DNA of 64,000 nucleotides, from NCBI RefSeq assembly GCF_003265705.1, contig NW_020313278.1, positions 300,489 to 364,488 on the forward strand. Direction: 5' to 3'. A program made the position numbers and the translations under genes. The DNA comes from Callorhinus ursinus (taxonomy: Eukaryota > Chordata > Mammalia > Carnivora > Otariidae). The notes under the pieces are model-generated. The model saw nothing but the letters and a program-made list of their open reading frames with translations. It did not search any database and was not told the origin of the DNA. Shown piece by piece: positions 1 through 9,960 of this stretch (positions within the stretch are counted from its first letter, which is position 1; every line of letters starts with the position of its first letter).

Positions 1-829
1 GAGCATTCGCCTGCTACTAGTTTCTTGAACAGTTTTAAGAGCCTTGAGATGAGGGAACGTGGCCCATAGCTGATACACTGGCCTTCCGTATGCCTTTTAT
101 GTTCGAGACAGAGCCCCCGCTAGCAACCCTTCCTCTGCCCCAGTAAGTTCTTCCTCCTGAAAAGGCAGGCAGTCCACGAATGTCAGTGCAGGGAGGATGA
201 CAGGAATCAACTACCCAGAAATGGCAAATATGCATTAGTCACTCATTCTTCCACATCCACTTCCGGAGTCTTTGCTAGCTACTGCAGTAATTTATGGTCC
301 TCTTTCCCACGAGTTTTGCAATGAGCAGTGCAATGACAAATGCTGAACAACTTGCTGTTGGGATGGAGGTGGGGGAGGGAGAGACCTAGTGTGTAACACT
401 TGCCTATATCTGTGGTGTAAGCACTGCCATCATGGTTGACTTGAGTATGAGTTACTCAATAAGGAGTTGGTAAGACTTGTGGACAGCCAGCTCTCCTGAG
501 CCTGTGGGAGCCGGCCCTTGTGCACCAGTGAAAGATTTCTGAACACAAAGTCCCAGGGATCCATGGCCAACCATTTAGAATTGGCAGAGAAAAAAAAAAT
601 GAAAGCTTTTTACTATCTCTTTATCCCCTAATTTTACAGATAAAGTCCCTGAGAAGAGAAAAAAAAAATGACAAAAATGGCACAGCAAAGAAGAGGGTTA
701 GAATACCAGTCTCCAGAATCCTAGCTCTTTCCTCTGCTCGACACCCCTCCAGAGGCTACATGGGATTGGTTGGATTCCAGATGATTCTGCAGCCACTTGG
801 TCAACAGTGGTTTGGAGAAGACAACCAGA
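1..829. other. Unique sequence, no gene recognised
   Basis: I see no repeat consensus, splice-flanked reading frame or RNA gene here. There are two short A runs near 590 and 660. Open frames are short and have no recognisable domain. Confidence 0.5.
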
Positions 830-1012
830 ACTAGTGTCAGGTACTTAGCCTCTCTTTACTTATTTAATCCTAACAACGACTGTATGAAGTAGGTACTGTT
901 ATTATACATACATGATGGATGAGAAAATAGAAGGGGTGTAGCTTTCCTGTGGTTATGGAGCCCATAAGTGGTGGTGCTGGAAAAACCATACTTGAAGGCA
1001 CAGGCTCTTAAC
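830..1012 (-). repeat. MIR SINE fragment
   Basis: The + strand reads 'ttatttaatcctaacaacga' followed by 'gtaggtactgttattat', a degraded 'dgaggaaac'-type block and a cut-down 'aagtggtggtgctgg'. This is the reverse complement of the MIR core and tail as I remember it. It is an old pan-mammalian repeat. Confidence 0.7.
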
Positions 1013-1060
1013 CTCTTGCAGAGGCAGCTCCTGACATGGCCCCAGGGTTCCCCACCTCCC

Positions 1061-1550
1061 ATATTCACCATCTTGTGTAATCCCTTGCCCTTGAATGCAG
1101 ACTGGATCTAGTGATTTGCTTCTAATAAGTAGAATTCAGCAAAGATGATGTCACTTCCATGATGAGGTTGCAAAAGACTGTGACTTCTACCTTGCTAGTA
1201 CTCTCTCTTCTGCGCTGTCTCTTGCTCACTCTGATGAAGCTGCCATGTTTTAAGATTCTCTGTGGAGTGAGCCACATAGCCAGGAACTGAGCAGACCTCT
1301 GACCAACAGCTCTTGAGGAAGTGAGAGTTTAGTCCAACCTCCTATAAGGAACTGAATTGCCAATAAGCCCATCAGTGAACTTGGAAGTAGAAGCATGAGC
1401 TGCAGCCAGATGACAGTTTTTAAGAGACCCTAAGACAAGGACCCCAGCTAATCCTATGGATTCAGGACCCAGAAAAACTGTGAAATACTTAATGCTGCTC
1501 TTCGAAGTGGCTGCATTATCAGGTAGTTTGTTAGAGGTGGATAGCTAATA
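1061..1550 (+). repeat. Ancient LTR, MaLR/MLT1-like
   Basis: The ordered motifs 'gcccttgaatgcagactgga', 'gtgatttgcttctaataag', 'gatgaagctgccatgtttta', 'ggaactgaattgccaa' and the terminal 'agaggtggatagctaatac' match a remembered mammalian MaLR-class LTR. The exact subfamily is uncertain. No internal retroviral sequence follows it, so it is probably a solo LTR. Confidence 0.5.
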
Positions 1551-1589
1551 CACCACCACTGTCTGTAGCATGAGCCATTCAAGTAGGAT

Positions 1590-1915
1590 GACCTGGATGG
1601 TCACCTTACTTAACTACCCTAACACCCAGTCTTGGGCGGGGGGACGTGGGGGGTCACAATAGAATCTTCAGTACAGGGTTGTTGGGAAATAAGGTGAAGT
1701 AATACCGAAAAAAAGTGCTTAGGGGGCGCATGGGTGGCTCAGTTGGTTAAGTGGCCGCCTTCAGCTCAGGTCATGATCTCATGGGTCCTGGGATAGAGCC
1801 CCACGTTGGGCTCCCTGCTCAGCAGGGAGTTTGCTTCTCCTTCTCCCTCTCCTCCTCCCCCCTGCTCGGACTCTCTCTCTCTCAAATTTTTTTTTAAAAA
1901 GTGCTTAGCAGAGGA
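1590..1915 (+). repeat. MIR tail split by a Can-SINE
   Basis: A MIR-like 3' half ('gggttgttgggaaataaggtg', then 'aaagtgcttagcagagg') is interrupted by the Can-SINE at 1723-1895. The two MIR halves join across the SINE target duplication, so the MIR was there first. Confidence 0.5.
1723..1895 (+). mobile_element. Can-SINE (carnivore tRNA-derived SINE)
   Basis: The tRNA-derived head 'ggggcgcatgggtggctcag' contains the RNA polymerase III A-box-like region. It is followed by 'cagctcaggtcatgatctca', a CT-rich stretch and a T/A tail. The flanking 13-bp target duplication 'aaaaagtgcttag' is exact (1710-1722 and 1896-1908). This SINE family is restricted to carnivores and is the main evidence for the host order. 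Confidence 0.95.
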
Positions 1916-1937
1916 AACAAAAGCTCCAAAAAGATGA

Positions 1938-1998
1938 GTGGAAACCAATTCTGTCTGGTTCCAAATCCTTGCATTGTCTACTCTGCTATAGCGTATAA
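1938..1998 (-). repeat. MIR 5' end fragment
   Basis: 'ccaattctgtctggttcc' to 'cattgtctactctgctat' resembles the reverse complement of the MIR head. It is short, so confidence is limited. Confidence 0.4.
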
Positions 1999-1999
1999 A

Positions 2000-2580
2000 C
2001 AGGATGGGGAACAAGAACTAAGGCAGACATGAGGTGAGAGGAGCCAAGGGAGATTTGTTCTTTTTGTGAACAGGACAGTGACGAGTGAACGGTGTTTGGC
2101 AGGACTTATGGCAGAGGGCCAGAGCCAACCCTTCATTGTGCGAAGACGTCGGGAGGGTGGTGGGACATACAGTATCTGTAAGGCAGTCAAGGACAGATCT
2201 GTTCATTCTGCATAAAAAGCTCATCAGGCTGCAGACTTTCTTCTTAGAAAAGTAAAACTAACTGCTAAATAGATACAATTTTACCTGCCACGTAACCCCA
2301 GGACATAATTATTGACCACATTCATCCATACATCACAGAGGAGATGGAAATGATTTGGCCACAAACTTCTCAGCCCACCAAGCTTGCAAGTGGACTCAGT
2401 GTCTCTCTTCTGATGCTACCGGCTGACAGTTTGACTTGCGTCTGCTCTAGAAACGTTGAGATCCCTTGGTCAGCATGTCTCCGTTGAAATAAAAGGTATG
2501 ATCACAAATTTTTTAAAAAACAGAATATATAGGTTTTCTGGTCAGCTGGGGGGGTGGAAGACTACTTTTTAGTTCCCAGA
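2000..2580. other. Unique sequence
   Basis: No repeat or gene is recognised. The minus-strand open frames here are short and carry no domain. Confidence 0.45.
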
Positions 2581-2586
2581 TTATGA

Positions 2587-2816
2587 TAGTCTGCTGGCTA
2601 AAAGTGCAGACTCAAGCGTAGACTATCTCGGTTTGAAACCGACACGTTCGTTTTACTAACTGGACAAACACCTCAACCTCTCTGAGCCTGTTTCCTTATC
2701 TGAAAAATTGACACTATCCCTTACTTTACTGTGGTTTTGAAACTATTATGAGTTCAGATATACAAAAAAGTGCTTGGTACAATGACACACAGGTGGGGCT
2801 CAATGAATAATCATTC
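2587..2816 (+). repeat. MIR SINE
   Basis: A nearly full MIR in order: 'ctggctaaaagtgcagactc', 'cctcaacctctctgagcctg', 'tttccttatctgaaaaattg', and 'aaaagtgcttggtacaatga' to 'gctcaatgaat'. All blocks are diverged but collinear with the remembered consensus. Confidence 0.8.
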
Positions 2817-2819
2817 TGC

Positions 2820-4160
2820 TTCCTTTTGTTTGTATTATGTTAACCGTGAGCACAAAATGGAACATCAGGAAAAAAAAATTTCTCAAGGTCGGTATTTCAC
2901 AAATTGTGATTTGCAAGAATGTTAACTGGCATTGAACAAAATTAGAAAGGAAGGGAAAGAAGTGGGAGAAAGTTTCTTCCTTAGTGAAATATGATAGGAC
3001 AATTTAGATGAAAAAATATTAAATGTTTTGTTTTCCATGACTTTTCAGAGCCTTTAATATGCAAATATGCATGTCACACGCCATAAAGTATGTGATGTTT
3101 TCATAATTTATTTCTACACAGAACTTTTTTTCCTCCCTAGAATTCTTGTTGATATGTTCTAGAAAACTGCTTTCGAGAACATAACTTTAGAAAATCGTTG
3201 CTATCGGGTTATCTCAGCTCAATCTGACACTCTCCACTGGAAATTTCTGGTCATTTGAAGCAGTGTTCCACAGAACCAAAGCATTGAGTAGAATCTTTCT
3301 TTTCTGTGATTTGTTTCATTCTCTTTCTCCACTTCTGCCAGTTTTCTGGAAGCATCTAAATTCAGGGACCGCCAAATAGTCTATTTTTCTTAGGTGTTCC
3401 CCTGGCTCTGCTACAGACAGGCAAATTTTCTCTTTGTTGCATTCTCTGTATTTGATCTCTCCCCAAAGTACTAGGACTCTCAGTGCTAAGCATCCACCTT
3501 CCTGGTCTCTGTCCCTTTGTCATGCAATAAAACTCAAAACGGCAGAGTCCCTAAGGCTTTGTTTGGATCTTCTTTATACCAGTCCAGAGCAGAGACTCTG
3601 ACCAGGCACCTGGGGCAGCAAGATCCCACATCTGTCAAGCTCTGGGTCCTAAAGGGTCGTGACCAGTGGCCCAGGTTGAAATGTGTGTCTGCGTAAGGAT
3701 AGAAATCACTACCCCCCAGGTGTCTCTCCTCCAGAGTAAATCTGGAGACCTCAACATGTCAGCCAGTTGCTCCAACAATAGCTAGCTAGCAACGGGAACC
3801 AGAAATTGTCCCCCATGTAGAATGGGGAAATGGCCAATCCCAAGAAATGCTCCTGCCCCAGTCTCAGATTCCCCTGGTTTTCCCCTGAAGCTTTCATTTC
3901 CCTATATTCTGACCGACCCCGAGTTGTTTTCCATGTCTTCTCTCAGCTCACTGTCAGCTAATCCCTTAAAGTAGTAAGTTGCTCACTTGAGTGTAAACTG
4001 ATAAAAAGATGCTCGCTAACCTGACTAAACACTATCAGGGAACTGTGCATTTTAGGCAGGGTTCTTCAAAAAAGATAAGCTCTGAACCTCCGATAACACC
4101 ACGATTGTCGCAGGGAAAGAAGAGAGGGAAGAGTGAAGAGTTGAAATCCCCGTTCTGCCA
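2820..4160. other. Repeat-poor unique sequence with an octamer cluster
   Basis: No transposon is recognised except low-complexity A and T runs. At 3056-3075 'ttaatatgcaaatatgcatg' contains a perfect POU octamer (ATGCAAAT) overlapping ATGCAT, followed by 'gccataaagt' (CDX/HOX-like) at 3080-3090. This suggests a candidate regulatory element, with no direct proof. Confidence 0.35.
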
Positions 4161-4164
4161 GTTC

Positions 4165-5120
4165 ATTTGCTCAGGTATCCATTTATTCGCCAATCATGTA
4201 CTGAGAATGTGCTCTGAACCAGGCACTGTGTAAAGTGCTCAGAATAGAGTGGAGAGTAAAACATCAGCCACCAGTCCAGTCATCCATCACAGACCTCATT
4301 AAGCTAAAAAATATATATATATTGCCTGATTATAAACTGTAAAAAAGGCTACCATGGAAAAAGAACAGGGAACTGTAACAGAGAATATGTAGAAAGACAT
4401 GATTCAGACCAAACGGTAAGGTTAGTTCTAAGGAGGGAAGATTTAAGCTGAGCTCTGCAGGAAGCGAACGAAGGGCTGTGCAGAAGCAGTGGGGGAGGGG
4501 AGCATCCCAGGCATTCCCAAGGGGACCTAGGAGAGGGGGCAGAGAGGGGGAGAGAGAGAGAGCGAGCGAGCCCAGCTTGTTTGAGAGACTGAAAGAAAGC
4601 CCGTGTGGATGTAGCGCGCTGAAGGACAGAGCATCACAAGATGGGGTTAGCGCTCAGTCATCTTTGGCAAGACGATGCCTCGTAACGAACCACCGCAGAC
4701 TCTGGTGGGATGTAACAATATGTCTGTGGCTCGTGTATCAGGGGTCAGGGTCCTGTATCAAGATCAGCTTCACGTGTCTCTCATTTTCCAGCAGCCCAGA
4801 CAGGTTCTCACGGCAACAGCAAAGGCACAAGCATGCATGAAAGCATGCAATGCCCTTTGAAGGGTGGGCTCAGAACTCTCTCACCACCGTTTTCTTAGCC
4901 AAAGCAAGTCATGTGGCCAAGCTCAGAGCCGGAGCGAGAGGATACTATGCAAGTTTACGGTAAGGGGCCTGAATACCAGGTCGGGCGGAGCATTGGGGGC
5001 ATTCTTTCAACCTTCCACAACTAGAGGGACAGATGGAGGGAAACCAGTTAGTTCATTCAGTTCCTTGAAGGCCAATATACATACTTTGGATTTTATTCTA
5101 AGTACTATAGAAAGCTACTA
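4165..5120 (-). repeat. L2 LINE fragment
   Basis: The left end carries the L2 3' terminus in reverse ('gtactgagaatgtgctctga', 'ccaggcactgtgtaaagtgc'). The body has 'aagatttaagctgagctctgc', 'agcatcccaggcattcccaa' and 'ttggattttattctaagtac', the order of a long ancient L2-like element read backwards. A GA-rich patch (4536-4570) lies inside it. Confidence 0.55.
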
Positions 5121-5134
5121 AGCTGACCGATTAT

Positions 5135-5370
5135 TGCTCACATGACCTCGGGCAAATCATGTGCCTTCTTGAATATTTGTTTCCCCAGCTATAAAACGTG
5201 TCTATAGTGGGAGCGAGAGAAGGGTTGCTTCTTGGGGAAGATACTCAAACCCTCTGAACCTTGTGTATTTGTGTATGAAAATGAACCAATGCTACACACC
5301 TCCTCGGATTGTTGGGGGAATGACGCAGGATGATGAATGTGGAAGCGGTTTGTAAGCCGTGAAGGGCTCA
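5135..5370 (+). repeat. MIR SINE
   Basis: The MIR motifs 'catgacctcgggcaaatcat' and 'tgtttccccagctataaaac' are present, and a degraded tail 'ggattgttgggggaatgacg' follows. The copy is old and diverged. Confidence 0.6.
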
Positions 5371-6049
5371 ACAGTCACCGGTTCCTGCCCTGTTTAGAGC
5401 AATGCCAAAAAGTCGGGCACAGGACTCTCATTTCTGAGGTGAGGAAGCTGCCCCCCCCCCCGAAACGTCGAATAACTTGCATTTGTTCCACAGCCGGGAA
5501 GGGGAGCAGGAAGGAGGAGTTCAAACTCTCATCTGGCTGATTCCAAAGCTCCCAGCCTTCAATTAACTACAAATTAAGTAAGTTGCTTCCCCTGTATGAG
5601 GAATTGGCTGTGGTAGGACCTTCAGCGGTGATTACTGGTGTCACTGGCGATGACGGGCATGATTTAGACCTTTCCCCAGCTGCTGCTGAGCCCAGCATCG
5701 TCCCTTACCCCAGGCCGGCCAGTGGCCAACAGCTAATTCACCAGGGGCCGTCCCAGCTGATTGGTTCATCAATAACCCATTATCTCTGCCACTGTAAATA
5801 TCTTGGAAGGAATGTGACTTTCGGGGAGGAATACCCAAGCACACCCAGGCTGCCTGCAGCCAGTGCATAGCCTGGGGCTCTGGGAAAAGAGAAAAATATA
5901 CCCACTTCCGGCTTCCCAAGGCAACGTGTTACGAAATCCCCCTGCCATCCCTGACAAGGGGGAACTGGCTGGAACAGTCTGAAGGTGGGGTCCTTGCATA
6001 AGGAGTCTGTCCCATTTGCCACTCACAGGACACTGCTGGGATGAGAACC
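5371..6049. other. Unique 5' flank of the provirus
   Basis: No gene or repeat is recognised apart from a C12 run near 5450. The last bases, 'gaaccatag', adjoin the provirus, and ATAG at 6050-6053 is the left target duplication. Confidence 0.5.
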
Positions 6050-6053
6050 ATAG

Positions 6054-6461
6054 TGAAGAGAAAAATTACCCAGAGCAGGCCCAGGCCGGCAGGCCCCAGT
6101 AGATGAAAAGTTGCTAAAAAGAGCAAGAGATAACTAGAAGCCCCCCTGGAAGCAAGAGATAACCAGCTGTTTCTGCTTCTGTAAACAGGCTTCCTGCCAC
6201 AAACCCCCTGCACTGCCCTAACCATCGTTCCCACCTAAAGCAACCCCCTGCCTCCCCTCAGTTTAAGCCCACCTACCAGCAGTCAGCATAGCCCTTGGAA
6301 CCTGACCCCCTGCACTCCCCTATAAAAACCCTGTAACCCCACTGCCCAGGGCCCAGAATTTTGAGTGTGAGCTCGTCTGGGTCTGCCGGCGTAAAACCCG
6401 AGTTCTCCGGCTTCTCCGAGTGTCGCTTGGTTTCTCACCAGTCTGATTATTTTCTGCAGCA
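6054..6461 (+). repeat. 5' LTR of the provirus
   Basis: It is 408 bp, starts TGAAGAG and ends CAGCA. It aligns along its full length with 14458-14866, with about 27 substitutions and a few short indels by eye (6-7%). TATAAAAA lies at 6321-6328. The AATAAA of the 3' copy is missing here: 'ggcgtaaaacccg' lacks the four bases present in the other LTR. The start is fixed by the TG, the 4-bp duplication and the matching 3' LTR boundary after the polypurine tract. Confidence 0.95.
6321..6328 (+). promoter_or_regulatory. TATA box of the 5' LTR
   Basis: TATAAAAA follows 'cactcccc'. An identical element sits at 14723-14730 in the 3' LTR. It is placed about 140 bp before the LTR end, as expected for a U3 promoter with R and U5 downstream. 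Confidence 0.8.
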
Positions 6462-6465
6462 TTTC

Positions 6466-6483
6466 TGGAGGCCCCAGCGAGAT
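6466..6483 (+). other. Primer-binding site, tRNA-Gln-like
   Basis: TGGAGGCCCCAGCGAGAT begins four bases after the LTR end. Starting with TGG is required to pair with a tRNA CCA end. The remembered glutamine-tRNA primer site differs at two positions, so Gln is the best but not a certain assignment. Confidence 0.7.
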
Positions 6484-6674
6484 TCCAACCATTCTGGCCC
6501 CTTGAGTCACAGGTCGGTGGCCGGGCTGCACCGGAGCAGGAAGGGACTCGGGACTGAACGAGGCAGGGGGCCACCCAACAGTATTCCGGTTCCTCCTTCA
6601 CCCCAGGCAGTCTTGCCCCAGCCGGACTCCAAGGAGAAGTGGACCACCTTGCCTGGCAAGCTCGTCCGGACCCG

Positions 6675-6680
6675 GTAAGC
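6675..6680 (+). promoter_or_regulatory. Candidate proviral splice donor
   Basis: 'cccg|gtaagc' in the leader matches a strong donor consensus. It lies about 210 bp after the primer-binding site, where gammaretroviruses place the donor for spliced env RNA. Assignment is by position and motif only. Confidence 0.5.
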
Positions 6681-6783
6681 CTCCTAGGAAGATAATCCGT
6701 AGTTAGGTCCTGCTCCACCAAGCGGAAGGGGAGCTTGATCACCTCCTAGGAATTTTCAAAAGGAATTACACAGGACAGGGACC

Positions 6784-6818
6784 TCCCAGGATGGGGGGTG
6801 GGGGGCCGCGGGGGAGGT
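6784..6818 (+). other. G-rich tract in the proviral leader
   Basis: Runs of six, six and five G's occur close together ('ggggggtggggggccgcggg' and onward). The spacing could form a G-quadruplex in DNA or RNA. It lies in the leader between the splice donor and gag, where packaging signals are found in this group. Confidence 0.5.
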
Positions 6819-7118
6819 CCTGTAATAACTTTGGTGTGAATGCGTGAGTGAATGAACGGCCTGTTTGAGTTTGTGGCTCCACAGTCTTGAGACTACAGAG
6901 TCTGAGTGGGCCCCAATCTGTTTCCATGGTGACCTCATAGCGTCTAGGGCGAACCCTTTCAGGGCACCAGTCTGGGGCTTATATGGACTCGCTATGGCTA
7001 AGAGGCACCCACGTCTCCTCTGGGAGAGCGGACAGGCAGGCATCTGGTCTCTCCTTTGGAGGGACACTCACCCTTTGTTTGTCTTTGCGCCACCAAGCCA
7101 GGGAGGGAACACACAGGG

Positions 7119-7880
7119 TGGCCAAGAGAGCCTCTGTTCATCACGGGCAGAAGCTCTTCAAAACCTACAGTCCCAGACTGTATGCTCAAAAATTTTAAGA
7201 AGGAATTCTCAGGAGACTATGGGATCAAAGTGTATCCTGGAAAATTATGCACATTATGTGAACTGGAATGGCCCACCTTTGGGGTCGGCTGGCCCTCTGA
7301 GGGTACCCTAGACCTACCCACCGTCCAGGCCACTTACAGAGTTGTGGTCAGGACTCCCAGACACCCTGACCAAGTCCCATATATTGATTCTTGGCTTCAG
7401 ATAGCCCAAACTCTGCCGCCGTGTGTCTGATTCCACACTAATGGGAAGGGCCAAAGCAGGATATTTGTAACCCAAGTAAAAGAGCCCAAGGGCTTAAGAA
7501 AGCAAAGCCTGCTTATCAGGGAGACCCAGACGCTGAGGACAATCCATTCGTGCCCCCCCCGCCATATGCCCCGAGTGCACCACCACTGGGACAGCTGATG
7601 CCCCCACCTTCTGGATAGCCCACCGCCTTCAGTGAGCCCACCTCAGCCTCCTAAACAACCGCCAAGCCCAGAGGGAATTCCGAGCCCGCCCCCGTCCTGG
7701 AGCCCCAGCCCCCAGCCCATGAGCTGATGACATCTACGCTTGTCTCAGGCTCCGGTTCCCCCAACCCGCGGCTCTCCAGATGCCGCTCCGTGAGATGCAA
7801 CGGCCACAACGGAGAAACGCTGATGGCACCATCCAGCCCAGACACTCTATTCTCATCTATCTTCAGAGAAGCCTCAGGCC
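7119..7880 (+). pseudogene. gag: gag, matrix and proline-rich (p12-like) part, broken
   Basis: The open stretch ending at 7430 reads as a matrix-type domain: 'MLKNFKKEFSGDYG' (7185 onward) and 'LEWPTFGVGWP' (about 7260-7292), then a stop. A different frame from 7550 encodes a proline-rich segment with PPPY at 7556-7567, the usual late-budding motif, and closes at a TAG near 7617. A third frame at 7783 begins 'PLRE', like a capsid amino terminus. At least three frames are used, so no continuous product exists. I see no intact Met-Gly start for myristoylation; the likely start near 7119 is decayed. In the intact family this region targets Gag to the membrane and recruits budding factors. Confidence 0.75.
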
Positions 7881-8369
7881 ATGACTGACCTCCTGGAGTC
7901 CCTGTTCCAGACCCACCAACCCATGTGGGATGATTGCCGCCGGATTCTCCTGATGCTCTTCAACACGGAAGAACGCCGACAAATCCTCACCGAGACATAT
8001 CGTTGGCTCCAAGGCCGGCTCCCATATGGAACCCTAAATGCAGAATCATGGGCGCTAGAGGCAGCACCCGACACTCGGCCTGGCTGGGATTTCCGTATGG
8101 CCAAGGGACTAGCCACCCTAAGTCGATACTGTACAGCTTTTCTACGAGGACTCAGAGCAGGGGCAAAGAAGCCAACCAACATGACCAAAACTGTGGCAGT
8201 TATTCAGAAATCAGAAGAATCACCGACTGACTTCTATGAGAGGCTATGCGAGGCCTTCCAAGTATACACCCCATTTGATCCAGAGGCCCCAAAAAAACCA
8301 ATGAATGGTCAACTTAGCATTCGTGACTCAATCATACACCGATACTTCCCAGAAACTCCAGAAACTTGA
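7881..8369 (+). pseudogene. gag: gag, capsid fragment (162 codons open)
   Basis: This open frame encodes a capsid-type segment. Residues 4-36 run 'LLESLFQTHQPMWDDC' through 'EERRQIL'. Residues 109-126 ('QKSEESPTDFYERLCEAF') match the major homology region in spacing and key residues (Q, E, F, RL, F). The real upstream frame joins in-frame ('SSEKPQAMTDLL'), so the ATG at 7881 is internal, not a true start. After residue ~139 the family-like sequence continues in another frame (from about 8300), pointing to an indel at the A7 run at 8289-8295. A second copy of codons 3-36 lies in pol. Confidence 0.85.
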
Positions 8370-8747
8370 AGGCTTCGCTGGCATGAATACTACCCAGCTA
8401 ATAGAAGTGGTGAATAAGGTCTTTGCAAATCGAGACTGTGAGGCCAAACAAGAAGCAGATAAAAGAATGAAAACCAAGGTATCGTTGCTGGCCGCAGCAC
8501 TGGGAAAACCGGACCCAACTGGACAGTCAGCCCCACCGCAAAAGGGGGTACCCAATAGGAGGGGCCCACTCCGATGAGATCAATGTGCCCTATTGTAAGG
8601 AGTGTGGCCGCTGGGAAAATGAATGTCCCCACTTTCAGGAACCAACACAAGGGCAACAAAATTACTTCAGAAAAAAGGAAAACAAAATGGCAGCCTGACC
8701 CCGAAATGCAAGACCTTATGGGTCTGGCTGGGATTGAGTCAGACTAG
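8300..8747 (+). pseudogene. gag: gag, capsid end and nucleocapsid, broken
   Basis: The capsid tail continues in frame 1 to 8574 ('KLQKLEGFAGMN', 'KVSLLAAALGKPDPTGQ') and stops at TGA 8575, where an arginine CGA would have decayed at a CpG. The nucleocapsid zinc knuckle is recognisable at 8584-8626 but split by one extra base after the first cysteine pair position. Its conserved histidine codon is CGC (arginine), so metal binding would be lost. Gag ends at TAG 8745-8747, in the same frame as the protease, the normal readthrough arrangement. Confidence 0.8.
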
Positions 8748-9195
8748 GCAAGACCGGGCTCCCTTTGATTAGGTCCCCAAGAGCCTGTGGTCAAAATGAA
8801 AGTGGGAGGCCAGCTGTTGACTTTCATGGTAGACACAGGCGCTGAGCATTCAGTGGTCACCACACCCATGGCCCCACTCACAGGCTGTAAGGCCACACTT
8901 GTCAGGGTGACTGGTTCTCAAACTGCCCACCAGTTTTGCAGACCCTGAACATGCCAATTGGGGGGGGAGGCCACACAGTGACTCATGAATTCCTGTACCT
9001 ACCAGAGTGCCCCATTCCCTTCCTAGTAGAGACTTACTGATGAAACATGGGACCCAAATTACCTTCACCCCAGGGGGGCCTACAAGCCTCACCTTGGGAA
9101 GGCCAAATTCCCTCATCGTGTCAGTAACTGTTCCTGCGGAAAATGAATGGCGATTTTACTGCCAAGAAAAAGAGACCCCACGAAGCCGACCAGGC
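8748..9195 (+). pseudogene. pol: pol, protease (broken)
   Basis: In the frame of the gag stop, the sequence reads 'GGQLLTFMVDTGAEHSVV' with the aspartic-protease catalytic triad D-T-G at 8832-8840. It is interrupted before the active site by TGA near 8769 and after it by TGA 8946. The carboxyl part continues in other frames: 'HEFLYLPECPIPF', then 'RDLLMKHGTQITFTPGG' in the frame open from 9007. The active site is intact but the domain spans at least three frames. In the intact family it cleaves Gag-Pol during maturation. Confidence 0.85.
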
Positions 9196-9199
9196 TGTT

Positions 9200-9960
9200 G
9201 AACAAGTTCCCTGATGTCTGGGCTAAAGAAGGACCTCCCAGCCTGGCCCTTAAGCATGCGCCAATAGTGGTGGGTCTCAAACCAGGGGCCCTGGCCCTCC
9301 CAGTTTGACAGAGACAATATCCAGGGCCCCAGGAGGCACAACTAGGGATTTAGGCCCACTTACAATGACTAAAGGATTCAGGAATACTGATCAAATGCCA
9401 GTCGCTGTGGAACACCCCACTGTTAGCAGTCAAGAAAACAGGAGAAAGTGGCTACTGTCCTATCTAGGACTTGCGGTCAGTCAGCGATACCGTGGTCACA
9501 CTATACCCAGTGGTTCCCAACCCCTAGACTCTCCTAAGCCTCCTGCCACCAGAAGCAAGCTGGTTTACCTGTTTGGACTTAAAGGATGCTTTCTTCTGCC
9601 TCCCCGTGGCTCCAGCTAGCCATTTGCTGTTTGCCTTCAAACAGGAGGACCCCCACACCGGGGGGAAGACACAGATGACTTGGACCAGACTGCCACAGGT
9701 GTTCAAGAACTCACCCATGATATTTGGAGAAGCCCTGGCAGCGGACCTATCCACCTTCCCGACAGAAAATCCACACTGCACCCTGCTCCAATACGGGGAT
9801 GACTGGCTCTTGGCAAGCTCCAGCCAAGAGAAATCCTGGGAAGGGACGAGGGCATTACTGACCTGACTCTCTGAACCCGGCTACAAAGTTTCCTGGAAGG
9901 GAATTCAAATCTGCCAGCAAGAAGTCTGCTACCTCGGGTTTGTCATCTCCAAGGGGTGAC
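9200..9960 (+). pseudogene. pol: pol, reverse transcriptase polymerase domain (broken)
   Basis: Motif A is at 9573-9600 ('LDLKDAFFCLPV', catalytic Asp at 9576-9578). The two active-site aspartates lie in 'LLQYGDDWLLA' (Tyr 9792, Asp 9798 and 9801), in the same open frame, which runs 9573-9866 for 97 codons. The residue between Tyr and Asp is Gly, where the gammaretroviral family normally has Val. Upstream, 'PDVWAKEGPPSLALKHAP' at 9210-9264 belongs to the RT start but is followed by stops. Fragments are in several frames, so no enzyme is made. Confidence 0.85.

Noticed and set aside
4536..4570. GA-rich tract considered as a promoter or GAGA element
   Set aside because: It lies within an old LINE fragment and has no other promoter signs.
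5641..6742. Several overlapping minus-strand frames across the provirus 5' end
   Set aside because: They cross the LTR and flank on the antisense strand and resemble no protein.
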